Part shown: positions 1 to 7,941 of the stretch, piece after piece | How positions within the stretch are numbered: the stretch's first letter is position 1 | Layout of the letters: every line of letters begins with the position of its first letter | From: JAKEGK01 sp036507695 | Lineage (GTDB): Bacteria; Pseudomonadota; Gammaproteobacteria; SZUA-152 | NCBI GenBank assembly: GCA_036507695.1 | Contig: DATCIR010000153.1 | Span: 1-28,059, forward strand | Reading direction: 5' to 3' | DNA length: 28,059 bases | Made by a program: the position numbers and the translations under genes | The notes under the pieces: model-generated | Databases searched by the model: none | Told to the model about the DNA's origin: nothing | The model's input: the letters and a program-made list of their open reading frames with translations, nothing else

Positions 1-78
1 GGGATGGCCGCAGTCGAGCCTACAGGGACGTACTTGTGGCGTCCCCCGGCAGGAGACACCGGCGCCGCTCACGGGTGA
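1..78 (+). other. Edge fragment: possible C-terminal coding tail or dispersed repeat
   Basis: The first frame is open from the window edge to a TGA at 76-78 and encodes about 25 residues ending in Gly-Asp-Thr-Gly-Ala-Ala-His-Gly. It could be the last residues of a plus-strand gene that starts outside the window, convergent with tesA. The segment is GC-rich and has partly complementary arms (ggcg near 38 and cgcc near 62), so a dispersed repeat is an equally good reading. I recall similar strings near gene ends in gammaproteobacterial genomes, but that is memory and not a search result. No function is assigned. Confidence 0.2.
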
Positions 79-96
79 GTAGTTACATTATGGCTA

Positions 97-765
97 TTAT
101 TGCGTTTGTTGTTCCGTTAATTCTTGTGTTTGAGTCAGCCGCGGCTTGAGTATCTCCCAGACATTTTCCAGCACTAGCGGCTGCGCCTGCGCTTTTGGAT
201 GGATTCCGTCAGCCTGCATCAGGTCTTCCCGGGTTGCAATCCCTTTCAATAAAAAAGGCACGACCGGGATATTATTGGCTGTGCCGAGGTCAACATACAT
301 TTGCTGGAAACGCTCGGTATAGAACGCGCCATAATTGGGCGGCAGGCGCATGCCGAGCAGTAAAATATCCGCAGGGAACCCCCTTGTTTTTGATATCATC
401 GTTTGCAGGTTGGTTGAGATCATGTCAATGCTAAGGCCGCGCAAGCCGTCGTTGCCGCCCAATTCGAGTATCACCAGGCGGGGTTGATATTTGGCGAGTA
501 ATCCGGGCAATCGTTGCAAGCCACCCTGGGTGGTTTCGCCGGAGATGCTGGCATTAACAACCCGATAGTTGTAGTTATGCAATGTCAGCTTATGTTCTAA
601 CAGGGATGCCCAGCCAATGGATTGGTCAATACCAAAAGAAGCGCTTAAACTGTCACCCAATACAAGTATGACGGGAGTTTTCGAAGCGGTGGATTCTGCA
701 GTGAAACCCACGACAGAAGCAAACGCGAGCCAGGTGAATACCAATAAGCAGGATAATTTTTTCAT
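97..765 (-). CDS. tesA: Periplasmic SGNH/GDSL arylesterase / lysophospholipase (TesA)
   Basis: This 222-residue protein is a multifunctional esterase of the SGNH hydrolase family (acyl-CoA thioesterase I / lysophospholipase L1 type), which hydrolyses fatty acyl esters and thioesters in the periplasm. A signal-like hydrophobic segment spans residues 4-23. Block I carries the nucleophile Ser39 in a Gly-Asp-Ser-Leu motif, block II has Gly76, block III has Asn105 in Gly-Gly-Asn-Asp, and block V holds Asp186 and His189, so all catalytic positions are present. The start is the ATG complementary to 763-765: it places the signal peptide at the N-terminus and gives a length close to E. coli TesA. The frame remains open further upstream to 981, but that part is antisense to ybbA and is not counted. 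The start overlaps that of ybbA on the other strand. The tesA/ybbA/ybbP arrangement is known from E. coli. Confidence 0.93.
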   Translation of the reverse strand: MKKLSCLLVFTWLAFASVVGFTAESTASKTPVILVLGDSLSASFGIDQSIGWASLLEHKLTLHNYNYRVVNASISGETTQGGLQRLPGLLAKYQPRLVILELGGNDGLRGLSIDMISTNLQTMISKTRGFPADILLLGMRLPPNYGAFYTERFQQMYVDLGTANNIPVVPFLLKGIATREDLMQADGIHPKAQAQPLVLENVWEILKPRLTQTQELTEQQTQ

Positions 766-1456
766 GCCGGTTAATGATTCCAATATCGTACTTAAAGTTG
801 AACGTTTAACAAAACAGGTTGCCAGCCTGGATTTCGACAATAAAGAACCGCTGGTGATCCTGGATGGTATCAGTTTTTCCATTAACCGTGGTGACACCGT
901 CGCGGTCGCAGGACCTTCCGGTTCGGGTAAATCAACGCTGCTTGGATTATTGGCCGGCCTGGATACACCCAGCAGCGGCAAAGTTTTTATCGATGAGCAG
1001 GATATCTTTGCGCTGAGCGAGGATGGCCGCGCGTCGCTCCGGGCGCAAAAACTCGGCTTCGTGTTTCAATCCTTTCAGTTATTGCCCGCCTTGACGACGT
1101 TGGAAAACGTGATGTTACCGCTGGAGATCATTGGTCTGCAGGATGCCGAACAGGCGGCGCGCACTGTTTTACAACGGGTAGGTTTGCAACAACGCCTGCG
1201 GCATTACCCGCATCAGCTGTCGGGCGGTGAACAACAGCGGGTTGCCATCGCCCGCGCCTTCGCGCCAAGACCAAAAATTCTACTGGCGGATGAGCCAACC
1301 GGAAATCTGGATACCCGCACCGGCAAGCAGACGATCGATCTGCTGTTTGAACTTAATGAAGAACACGGCACAACGCTGGTTCTGGTAACCCATGATCACG
1401 AACTGGCGGAGAAATGCCGCCGGGTTTTGCAGCTCGAAGCGGGCCGCTTACTCTGA
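764..1456 (+). CDS. ybbA: ABC transporter ATP-binding protein, YbbA/LolD type
   Basis: This 230-residue ATPase is the nucleotide-binding subunit of a MacB/LolD-type exporter. Visible motifs are Walker A at residues 50-58 (Gly-Pro-Ser-Gly-Ser-Gly-Lys-Ser-Thr), Q-loop Gln102, the signature Leu-Ser-Gly-Gly-Glu-Gln-Gln at 152-158, Walker B ending in Asp-Glu-Pro-Thr-Gly at 176-180, and switch His210. The frame is open back to 617, but the ATG at 764 is chosen because an AGGA lies 10 bases upstream and the family starts here; the upstream part would be antisense to tesA. The permease gene follows after 29 bp, so the two are probably one operon. The transported substrate is not known; in E. coli the pair has been discussed with lipid or thioester metabolism because of tesA next door. 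Confidence 0.93.
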   Translation: MPVNDSNIVLKVERLTKQVASLDFDNKEPLVILDGISFSINRGDTVAVAGPSGSGKSTLLGLLAGLDTPSSGKVFIDEQDIFALSEDGRASLRAQKLGFVFQSFQLLPALTTLENVMLPLEIIGLQDAEQAARTVLQRVGLQQRLRHYPHQLSGGEQQRVAIARAFAPRPKILLADEPTGNLDTRTGKQTIDLLFELNEEHGTTLVLVTHDHELAEKCRRVLQLEAGRLL

Positions 1457-1485
1457 CGTTTATAGATAACCGTTGAGAAATTTCC

Positions 1486-3984
1486 GTGTATTCACATATT
1501 AACAAACTGGCCTTACGATTGATGCGCAGGGACTGGCGGGCCGGCGAGCTGCGTATATTAACGGTCGCATTGACTATTGCGGTAACCTGTGTCACCTCGG
1601 TGGTGTTCTTTACGGACCGCATCGCGCAGGCGTTGGATATGCAGGCCAGCGAATTGCTGGCGGCGGATTTGCGCATTGTTGCTGACCGTCCTGTCAATCC
1701 GGAGTATGTTAAGGCGGCGGCCGGCAGTCAACTCAGGACCGCGCAGACCAGCAGCTTTCGCAGCATGGTGCGTAGCCCCGCGGGCGCCAGCCAGCTCGCC
1801 GAGATCAAAGCGGTTAGCGACGAATATCCGTTGCGGGGAGCCTTAAAAATCTCCCGGCAGGCGTTCGATGCCGGTGTTGAAACCGACCAGGTTCCGGCGG
1901 CAGGTGAAGTGTGGATCGAGCCGCGCATGGTTAACCAGCTGAACGTGTCAATCGGTGATGACATTATGCTGGGTTCCCGCACATTCAGGATCACGGCGTT
2001 TTTGCGCTATGAGCCCGACCGCAGCGGTGATTTGTTCAGTATCGCGCCGCGCGTGCTGATGAATCTTCAGGATCTGCCCGGCACCGGCCTGATCCAGGAA
2101 GGCAGCCGCATGCGATACCGTTTGTTAGTGGCCGGTGATAAGAGCCAGGTCCGGCAGTTCCGCAACTGGGTGGAAAAGCAATTGAGGGCCGGAGAACAGG
2201 TTGAAGATGTGCGCGACGCACGGCAGGAAGTGCGTGTTGCCCTGCAGCGCGGGCAACAGTTCCTGGGTTTGTCCGCCATCATCAGCGTGGTGCTGGCGTT
2301 TGTGGCCGTAGCGATGTCGGCGCAGCGCTATGCGGAACGCCATTTGAATACTTGCGCTATATTGCGCTGCGTGGGCGCGCATCAATCCCATATCGCACGC
2401 ATATTCCTGCTGCAATTGGTTGTGCTCGGTGTTGCCGCCAGTGTGATTGGCAGCGGTATCGGGTATCTGGCGCATGCGGTGCTATATCACATCGCGGGCA
2501 GCCTTATTCTGGTTGACCTGCCGGGGCCTTCGTTGTGGCCGGTACTGACCGGCTTTGCCGTAGGGCTATTGGGCCTGGTGGGATTCGCCTTGCCGCCCAT
2601 TTGGCGTTTGCGCAATGTGCCCACGCTCAGCGTGTTGCGGCGTGAATTGGGTACCTTAAAACCGCTGGCGCTGTCGTCGTATCTGTTTGGTATTGTCACG
2701 CTGGCGTTATTGGTGTTGTGGCAATCGGGTAACTGGAAGTTGGGATCCAGTGTGCTGGGCGGCGTTATTCTGACCACGGTCGTTTTGGCTTTGTTCGCCT
2801 TTGGATTGATCCTGGTGCTAAAACGCCTGCTGCCGCGCTTGCATGTGGAATGGCGGTTTGCCATCGCCAATATCACGCGGCGCCGGATCACCAGTATTGT
2901 GCAAGTGGTTGCGTTCGGGATCGGAATCATGGTGCTGTTGCTATTGAGCATGGTGCGTGGTGATCTACTGGAGTCCTGGCAAAACAGTTTGCCCGCGGAT
3001 GCCTCCAATCGTTTTGTCATCAATATTCAGCCTGATCAACTGTTAACGGTGGAGGAATTTTTCCGCAACAACGGACTGACACAAACCCGGCTCTATCCCA
3101 TGGTCAGGGGCCGGCTAACGAAAGTCAATGGCGGAGAATTGCAAACCGGCGGACTCGAAGATGAACGGGCCAGACACCTGGCAGCCCGCGAATTTAATTT
3201 GTCGTGGACCAAGGACATGCAAATTGACAATAAGATTGTTAAAGGCACGTGGTGGCCGGCAGCCGATTTCGCGCGGGACCAGTTTTCCGTGGAAGAGGGC
3301 ATTGCCAAAACCCTGAATTTAAAATTAGGCGATGTACTTACGTTTCAAGTGGCCGGCGAAGACGTCTCGGCCAGGGTAACCAGTTTGCGCAGCGTGCAAT
3401 GGGATACGTTTCGGGCCAATTTCTTCGTGCTGGCGCCCCCGGGTTTACTCGACGCTTATCCCGCGAGCTACATCACCAGTTTTTATTTACCCGGCGACAA
3501 TGTGTCGTTGCTGGATGAACTGGTGCGCAAGTTTCCCAATCTGACGGTTATCGATATCTCGGTTATTATGAACCAGGTGCGCAGCATCATGTCCCGCATC
3601 ACTTTGACGGTGGAGTACGTGTTTGTGTTTACGCTATTAGCCGGACTTACCGTTATGTACGCCGCCATCCATTCCACCCTGGATCAACGTATCCGGGAAA
3701 ACGCGATATTGCGGGCGATCGGCGCCAGCCGCAAACGCTTGTTACACGGACTGGCCGCTGAGTTCGCTGTAATGGGATTGTTGGCGGGTTTGCTGGCGTC
3801 GCTTTGCGCATCCATTGCGGGATTTGTGCTGGCGCGGCAGGTTTTCGAGCTGGAGTATCAATTGAATTTGTCGTTGTGGGTGGTTGGCATGGCGGGCGGT
3901 ATGCTGGGCATCGGCCTGGCGGGCATTTTGGGTACCCGGCAGGTGTTGGCCAGACCACCCCTGACGATCATAAAAAATATTTAG
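1486..3984 (+). CDS. ybbP: ABC transporter permease, FtsX/MacB superfamily (YbbP)
   Basis: This 832-residue membrane protein is the permease partner of the ATPase just upstream. It begins with GTG at 1486, with a GAGA nine bases before it. Hydrophobic segments lie near residues 22-43, 255-278, 303-330, 350-370, 395-412, 420-445 and 470-490, and three more in the C-terminal 130 residues. Large soluble regions lie between segment 1 and 2 and between about 500 and 700. This is the double-FtsX layout of the YbbP family, with two FtsX-type domains (one ending near 490, one at the C-terminus) and extracytoplasmic domains. It probably acts in extraction or export of a lipophilic molecule or lipoprotein across the inner membrane; the substrate cannot be read from sequence. 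Length is typical for the family and the frame is intact. Confidence 0.9.
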   Translation: MYSHINKLALRLMRRDWRAGELRILTVALTIAVTCVTSVVFFTDRIAQALDMQASELLAADLRIVADRPVNPEYVKAAAGSQLRTAQTSSFRSMVRSPAGASQLAEIKAVSDEYPLRGALKISRQAFDAGVETDQVPAAGEVWIEPRMVNQLNVSIGDDIMLGSRTFRITAFLRYEPDRSGDLFSIAPRVLMNLQDLPGTGLIQEGSRMRYRLLVAGDKSQVRQFRNWVEKQLRAGEQVEDVRDARQEVRVALQRGQQFLGLSAIISVVLAFVAVAMSAQRYAERHLNTCAILRCVGAHQSHIARIFLLQLVVLGVAASVIGSGIGYLAHAVLYHIAGSLILVDLPGPSLWPVLTGFAVGLLGLVGFALPPIWRLRNVPTLSVLRRELGTLKPLALSSYLFGIVTLALLVLWQSGNWKLGSSVLGGVILTTVVLALFAFGLILVLKRLLPRLHVEWRFAIANITRRRITSIVQVVAFGIGIMVLLLLSMVRGDLLESWQNSLPADASNRFVINIQPDQLLTVEEFFRNNGLTQTRLYPMVRGRLTKVNGGELQTGGLEDERARHLAAREFNLSWTKDMQIDNKIVKGTWWPAADFARDQFSVEEGIAKTLNLKLGDVLTFQVAGEDVSARVTSLRSVQWDTFRANFFVLAPPGLLDAYPASYITSFYLPGDNVSLLDELVRKFPNLTVIDISVIMNQVRSIMSRITLTVEYVFVFTLLAGLTVMYAAIHSTLDQRIRENAILRAIGASRKRLLHGLAAEFAVMGLLAGLLASLCASIAGFVLARQVFELEYQLNLSLWVVGMAGGMLGIGLAGILGTRQVLARPPLTIIKNI

Positions 3985-4162
3985 GTTTATCTTCTTTGTC
4001 CCGGGAACGGCGGCCTTGCTCGTTCCAGTTGCTTGAGCTCGAAATTTTTTCTATTCACTTCAACAAGATCCGTGAGACTTGTCCGAGCGCCGGGTCTTCC
4101 CCGCTAATTTTTGTTTGCGGTTTTTCTAAAGCATTGATTGCTATGGCCGAAAATATTTTCTA

Positions 4163-4185
4163 GGGATCAGGGAAATCCCGTTTTT
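4163..4185 (+). terminator. Weak intrinsic-terminator-like hairpin before the kinase gene
   Basis: GGGAT (4163-4167) pairs with ATCCC (4175-4179) across a 7-base loop and is followed by G and five T. The stem is only 5 bp. It could end ybbA-ybbP transcription, or attenuate transcription into the kinase gene that starts 23 bases later. The rest of the 223-bp gap (3985-4207) holds a 6-bp inverted repeat (GGAACG at 4004-4009 with CGTTCC at 4021-4026) and no clear promoter. Confidence 0.35.
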
Positions 4186-4207
4186 CCGTCTTTGGCAATG
4201 CTACCGG

Positions 4208-6385
4208 GTGTACCAACAACTCATGCAAAAGTACCACTACAGTTCAAAACTTATATTGGTTACCGGGTTTGCGTTTGTCATTCTTATCATGACTGCCTTG
4301 ACGATGACCTGGGCGGTGCATGTTTCTGAAAGTAGGGAAAACATTAAGGTCATCTTTGGCGAGCAAAAGCAATCCCGCCTGCTGGTAACCATGCGGGACG
4401 CTGCCCGGCAACGGGCGATTTATTTGCATCGCATGGCGATGATGAAAGATGCCTTTGACCGCGATGAGGAGTACATGAAGTTCAATGACGCGGCGAGTGA
4501 GTTTGTGAATGCCCGGGATGAGTTGCTGAGCATGGAAGCAGCAGCCAGCCTGGAGATCCTGATCTGGAACAGGGCGCGGCCGCATATTATTAACGGCCAG
4601 TCAACACAAATGGAAACCGCCGAATTGATATTGCAGGACCGGGATGTTGAGGCTAATGAACTGTTGTTACGCAAGGTTATTCCAATCCAGAACAAGGTGA
4701 ATGAAACCCTATCGGCGATGTTTGGCGTGCAGAAAGATACCGCTCTGCAGGCTTATGAATCCGCCATCAAACGCAATGAAAAAATTTACTGGATTGCAAT
4801 TTTGTCAGGCGGCAGCGCGGTATTTCTGACGATCGTGATTGCCACGATTGTCATACGGCGGACCCGTGATGCGGAAACATCGCTGGTCGACGCCAGTATC
4901 GCGGCGCAAACCGCGACCGAGATGAAGTCACAGTTTCTGGCGAACATGAGCCACGAGATCCGAACGCCCTTGACGGCGGTGATCGGTTACGCCGATACCT
5001 TGCTGGAACAAGGTATATCCGAACAAGAATACCAGCATAGTGCGGCGCGTATCCTGAACAACGGCAAGCACCTGCTGCATATCATCAACGATATTCTCGA
5101 TATTTCAAAAATAGAAGCCGGTGAACTCTCGGTTGAAAAACTGACAGTTTCGCAGGCGCAGCTGATGGCTGACATCGATACCCTGATTGGAGGGTCAATT
5201 CGTGATAAAGGCCTGGAGTTTCACATCCACTACCAATATCCGGTGCCAGAGAAAATTGAAACCGATCCCACGCGCTTAAAGCAAATTCTGCTGAACCTCC
5301 TGGGTAACGCCAGGAAATTCACCGAACAGGGCGGCATCGTGTTGAACGCCGGTTATAACGCCGAGCGCAGGCAAATGTACTATGAAGTTATTGATACGGG
5401 CGTGGGCATGACGGAAGAAGAACAATCACGCCTGTTCCGGCCGTTCAGCCAGGCGGATACCACGACGACACGTAAGTTCGGCGGTACCGGTCTGGGCTTA
5501 TACATTTCACGTCAATTAGCCCAGATGCTGGGAGGTAACCTGGTTTGTCAGAGCGAAAAAGGCAAAGGCAGCCGGTTTATTGCCACGATTGACGCCGGCA
5601 GCAATGCTGGCCAGTGCTTGATAGATTCACTGGATTCAGACTCGATGAACCAAGATCATCGGAACCGGGAAAGCATACCGTCACTGCAGGGAAGAGTATT
5701 GTTAGCCGAAGACAATCCGGACAATCAGCACTTGATCTCCATGTACATCCGCAATACGGGTGCTTCCATGGTTGTTGTCAGCAACGGGCGGGAGGCGGTA
5801 GAGCAGGCTACTGCAGGTAATTTTGACTTGGTGTTGATGGATATGCAAATGCCAAGGATGGGCGGTGCGGAAGCGGTGCAATGGTTACGCCAGATTGGCA
5901 ATCGAACGCCGATCGCCATGTTGACCGCGAACGCGATGAAGGAAGAAAAAGACCGCTGCACAAAATTGGGCGCGAATGATTTTCTTAGCAAGCCGGTTGA
6001 GAAACAGGCTTTTTATCTGGTGCTGGAGAAGTATCTCGAAAAAGTAGGCCAACACAAGGTTAGGAACAAAGGTGACTATAACGCCGAGCTGGCGGAACTG
6101 GTGGATGAGTTTGTCGCGTCGTTACCGGCGTTTGCCCAAAGTTTGCAATCCGCCGCGGAAGAACACAACTGGCGGCAGCTTGAATCCCTTGCGCATCAGC
6201 TTAAAGGCACGGGGGGAGGCTTTGGGTTTAGTGAAATTACCGTGTTGGCTGAAAGACTTGAAGCAGAATTGAGAACCAATGCCATTGAAAACGCGGTAAA
6301 CGTCCTGGGCGAGTTACTGGAAAACATTGATCATATTGCGGATGAGCATGTGCCATCAACTGGCGCAAGAAAGCTGGGAACATAA
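4208..6385 (+). CDS. Hybrid sensor histidine kinase with REC and Hpt domains
   Basis: This 725-residue sensor kinase has membrane segments at about 13-36 and 193-216. Between them lies a helical periplasmic sensor of about 155 residues, probably a four-helix bundle, with no recognisable ligand motif. Then follow a HisKA domain with phospho-acceptor His249 (Ser-His-Glu-Ile-Arg-Thr-Pro-Leu), a HATPase_c domain with N-box Asn363/Asn367, G1 Asp396 and Gly-rich G2 at 425-430, a receiver domain (496-610) with Asp545 and Lys595, and a C-terminal Hpt domain with His663 (His-Gln-Leu-Lys-Gly-Thr). This is the BarA/ArcB-like layout for a multistep phosphorelay. The start used is GTG 4208; ATG 4223 is an alternative and neither has a strong ribosome-binding site. 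A response regulator follows after 3 bp. Confidence 0.92.
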   Translation: MYQQLMQKYHYSSKLILVTGFAFVILIMTALTMTWAVHVSESRENIKVIFGEQKQSRLLVTMRDAARQRAIYLHRMAMMKDAFDRDEEYMKFNDAASEFVNARDELLSMEAAASLEILIWNRARPHIINGQSTQMETAELILQDRDVEANELLLRKVIPIQNKVNETLSAMFGVQKDTALQAYESAIKRNEKIYWIAILSGGSAVFLTIVIATIVIRRTRDAETSLVDASIAAQTATEMKSQFLANMSHEIRTPLTAVIGYADTLLEQGISEQEYQHSAARILNNGKHLLHIINDILDISKIEAGELSVEKLTVSQAQLMADIDTLIGGSIRDKGLEFHIHYQYPVPEKIETDPTRLKQILLNLLGNARKFTEQGGIVLNAGYNAERRQMYYEVIDTGVGMTEEEQSRLFRPFSQADTTTTRKFGGTGLGLYISRQLAQMLGGNLVCQSEKGKGSRFIATIDAGSNAGQCLIDSLDSDSMNQDHRNRESIPSLQGRVLLAEDNPDNQHLISMYIRNTGASMVVVSNGREAVEQATAGNFDLVLMDMQMPRMGGAEAVQWLRQIGNRTPIAMLTANAMKEEKDRCTKLGANDFLSKPVEKQAFYLVLEKYLEKVGQHKVRNKGDYNAELAELVDEFVASLPAFAQSLQSAAEEHNWRQLESLAHQLKGTGGGFGFSEITVLAERLEAELRTNAIENAVNVLGELLENIDHIADEHVPSTGARKLGT

Positions 6386-6388
6386 ACG

Positions 6389-6778
6389 ATGGAAAAAATA
6401 AAAGTCTTGGTCGCGGATGATATTAAGATCATGCGTTCATTGCTGAAAAGCAATTTGTCGGCTTTTGAAGTTGAAATTGTTTCGGAAGTTGATAATGGCA
6501 ATGAAGTGGTTGAGATGGTCCGCAAACATATGCCGGACATCGTTTTCCTGGATATCAGCATGCCGGGTAAAAGCGGGCTCGACGTACTGCAGGAACTGAA
6601 ATCCGAATTTGCCGGCATTTTTGTGGCCATGATCAGCGGCCACAATACGTTTGACAATATCAAACGCTCCATGGAATTGGGGGCTGACGGCTTTGTTGTT
6701 AAACCCTATGCGGGAATCAAAATACGCGAGATGATTGACAAGTATCGCGGCGGTTCAAAAGGGTCGTTTCTGATCTGA
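6389..6778 (+). CDS. Single-domain response regulator (CheY-like)
   Basis: This 129-residue protein is a single receiver domain without an output domain. Acidic pocket residues Asp10 and Asp11, phospho-acceptor Asp55, Ser83 and Lys105-Pro106 are all present, so it should be phosphorylated normally. It starts 3 bp after the kinase stop codon with a GGGA inside the kinase 3' end as ribosome-binding site, which indicates translational coupling. The natural inference is that kinase His249, Asp545 and His663 pass phosphate to Asp55 of this protein. What it then acts on is not visible: it may bind a partner protein encoded elsewhere, as CheY or Spo0F do. The short basic C-terminus (Lys/Arg/Gly-rich, residues 117-125) is not a recognisable domain. 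Confidence 0.9.
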   Translation: MEKIKVLVADDIKIMRSLLKSNLSAFEVEIVSEVDNGNEVVEMVRKHMPDIVFLDISMPGKSGLDVLQELKSEFAGIFVAMISGHNTFDNIKRSMELGADGFVVKPYAGIKIREMIDKYRGGSKGSFLI

Positions 6779-6790
6779 TGCCGGCTTCCG

Positions 6791-6986
6791 GCAACTGACC
6801 CGAATGGCACTTACTTAAGCTCAGAACCGCCGTCTTCCCGGCGAAAGCCGGGATCCAAAATCTACAATAGTGGCAGTTTCATGGATTCCGGCCCCGGCTT
6901 ACACCCTGCCGGGGCATGCTTTAAAAGACGCCGGAATGACGAAAATCCAAAAAATTACGTTAAGTTAAGTGCCATTCGCAACTGAC
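6791..6986. mobile_element. MITE-like element with 9-bp flanking direct repeats
   Basis: Direct repeats GCAACTGAC at 6791-6799 and 6978-6986 flank a 178-bp segment. Its ends are inverted: CGAATGGCACTTA at 6801-6813 is repeated as the reverse complement at 6966-6978, and similarity continues inward with a one-base gap (CTTAA). Nested inside is a second palindrome: cgtcttcccggcg at 6831-6843 against the reverse complement at 6929-6941, and a GCCCCGGC (6891-6898) / GCCGGGGC (6908-6915) hairpin. There is no coding capacity. The structure fits a non-autonomous transposable element mobilised in trans that duplicated 8-9 bp of target on insertion. It sits between the regulator gene stop and the stop of a convergent gene, so it breaks no gene. 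The transposase family cannot be assigned here. Confidence 0.75.
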
Positions 6987-6989
6987 TCG

Positions 6990-7331
6990 TTATTTGGTTT
7001 TTCTGTTATCGTTACTTTTGTCGTTACTGAGCGGTGGCAGCACATTGCTATCAGTACGGTATCTTAGAGTTTCGCTTTCTTCACCGGCTTTCGGCGGTTC
7101 GTTGGTATAGTACCAGTTTCCTTCGGCGTCTTTTCTTTTGTAAACGACTGATTCATTCAGGCTGTCCACAGTGCCATCCATTACTTGCGGCAGTTTTTCC
7201 AGCGTTGTCTTTGAAGAGGCCGCCGCTTTTTGCAGGTCTTTGACATTTAACGGGTCTATGCCCTGCTGCACCATGTAAATCGCGAATCCCGCGGCGCCTA
7301 ACAGCGCAATTGCTATCAGAAATTTGATCAT
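6990..7331 (-). CDS. Small membrane-anchored protein with DUF4124-like segment
   Basis: This 113-residue protein starts at the ATG complementary to 7329-7331. One hydrophobic segment (residues 3-20) is an uncleaved anchor or signal. It is followed by a polar region and then a segment with the pattern Tyr-Lys-Arg-Lys-Asp-Ala-Glu-Gly-Asn-Trp-Tyr-Tyr-Thr-Asn-Glu-Pro-Pro, which resembles the DUF4124 motif of envelope proteins. The C-terminus is Asn/Lys/Asp-rich and probably unstructured. The function is unknown. It lies 14 bp downstream of the MIF-like gene on the same strand and is likely co-transcribed with it. A longer start upstream in the frame (to 7373) would overlap the MIF gene and lose the N-terminal hydrophobic segment, so it was not used. 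Confidence 0.75.
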   Translation of the reverse strand: MIKFLIAIALLGAAGFAIYMVQQGIDPLNVKDLQKAAASSKTTLEKLPQVMDGTVDSLNESVVYKRKDAEGNWYYTNEPPKAGEESETLRYRTDSNVLPPLSNDKSNDNRKTK

Positions 7332-7345
7332 TGCATGGGTGCTTA

Positions 7346-7690
7346 TCAGAAAGTCTCGTTGTTCCAGCCCCACATATGCCCTTCGGGACCTGCGAATTCA
7401 ATATAAATACGTTCCGGCGCAACGCCAAGTTCTTTACTGACGAAGTTGCAGAGGGATCGGGAGAAATCCGCAGTGGAATTTTCCGGCAGTCCCAGGCTTT
7501 TTAATTGCAGAAAAGCCACCGGTTTGGATGTGCCTGCAAAGATCATGTGACTGGCATCCTGGATCGCAACCATGACGTAACGTTCCGGTTTGCCTAGCAG
7601 TTGCGAAACGACACTGGAGGCTTTTTGCAGTAATTCCCGGGATTGTTCGCTGCTAAGACGCTGGTTGGTTTGGATGGACAGATAAGGCAC
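7346..7690 (-). CDS. MIF / D-dopachrome tautomerase family protein
   Basis: This 114-residue protein matches the macrophage migration inhibitory factor family over its whole length. Pro2 follows the initiator Met directly, as needed for the N-terminal Pro catalytic base of the tautomerase. Lys34 in Leu-Gly-Lys-Pro corresponds to human MIF Lys32, Cys81 corresponds to human Cys80, and the C-terminus ends Trp-Gly-Trp-Asn-Asn-Glu-Thr-Phe, like the human protein. The human Cys-x-x-Cys oxidoreductase motif is absent. Family members are trimeric and tautomerise phenylpyruvate or related keto acids; the physiological bacterial substrate is not known. The GTG start at 7690 is supported by GGAGG about 7 bases upstream and by the required Pro at position 2; a nearby ATG at 7695 is out of frame. 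No signal peptide is present. Confidence 0.9.
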   Translation of the reverse strand: MPYLSIQTNQRLSSEQSRELLQKASSVVSQLLGKPERYVMVAIQDASHMIFAGTSKPVAFLQLKSLGLPENSTADFSRSLCNFVSKELGVAPERIYIEFAGPEGHMWGWNNETF

Positions 7691-7754
7691 GGCATACCTC
7701 CGGAAGTCCTTTAGCCTGGATTATTATGTATAGCGACCGGCAATACAGTTGGCT

Positions 7755-7815
7755 GGGCTGCTACCTGGGTTGCTCTACCTGGGTTGCTCTACCTGGGTTG
7801 CTACCTGGGCTGCTA
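7755..7815. repeat. Imperfect 12/14-bp tandem repeat array
   Basis: Five units follow one another: GGGCTGCTACCT, GGGTTGCTCTACCT twice, GGGTTGCTACCT, then a partial GGGCTGCTA. Unit lengths are 12, 14, 14, 12 and 9. It lies in the 251-bp gap between the DUF3579 gene and the MIF-like gene, about 65 bp upstream of the latter's start. All three frames can be read through it on the plus strand, but nothing there looks like a real protein. Confidence 0.85.
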
Positions 7816-7854
7816 TTCCGCCGCCATACCGCGCAGGATGCAAGCGCGCACTAT

Positions 7855-7886
7855 TACAGAACGTTACAGGTACAGAATGTTACAGG
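7855..7886. repeat. 16-bp tandem duplication
   Basis: TACAGAACGTTACAGG at 7855-7870 is followed directly by TACAGAATGTTACAGG at 7871-7886, with one mismatch. It lies 40 bp from the array at 7755-7815, in the same intergenic gap. Confidence 0.85.
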
Positions 7887-7941
7887 GAGCGCAGACAAAT
7901 ACCCACTGATGTGACGCCGCCTGGTGGCGAGCGCTTATCGT

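Noticed and set aside
446..448. Residues 446-448 of IlvB (Gly-Glu-Ala) as a loss of the ThDP motif
   Set aside because: Numbers here are protein residues. As I recall, related proteobacterial enzymes also carry Glu here, and Asn473-Asn474 are intact, so this is normal variation.
617..763. Longer start for ybbA at ATG 617
   Set aside because: It is antisense to tesA and unlike the family N-terminus; ATG 764 has a suitable ribosome-binding site.
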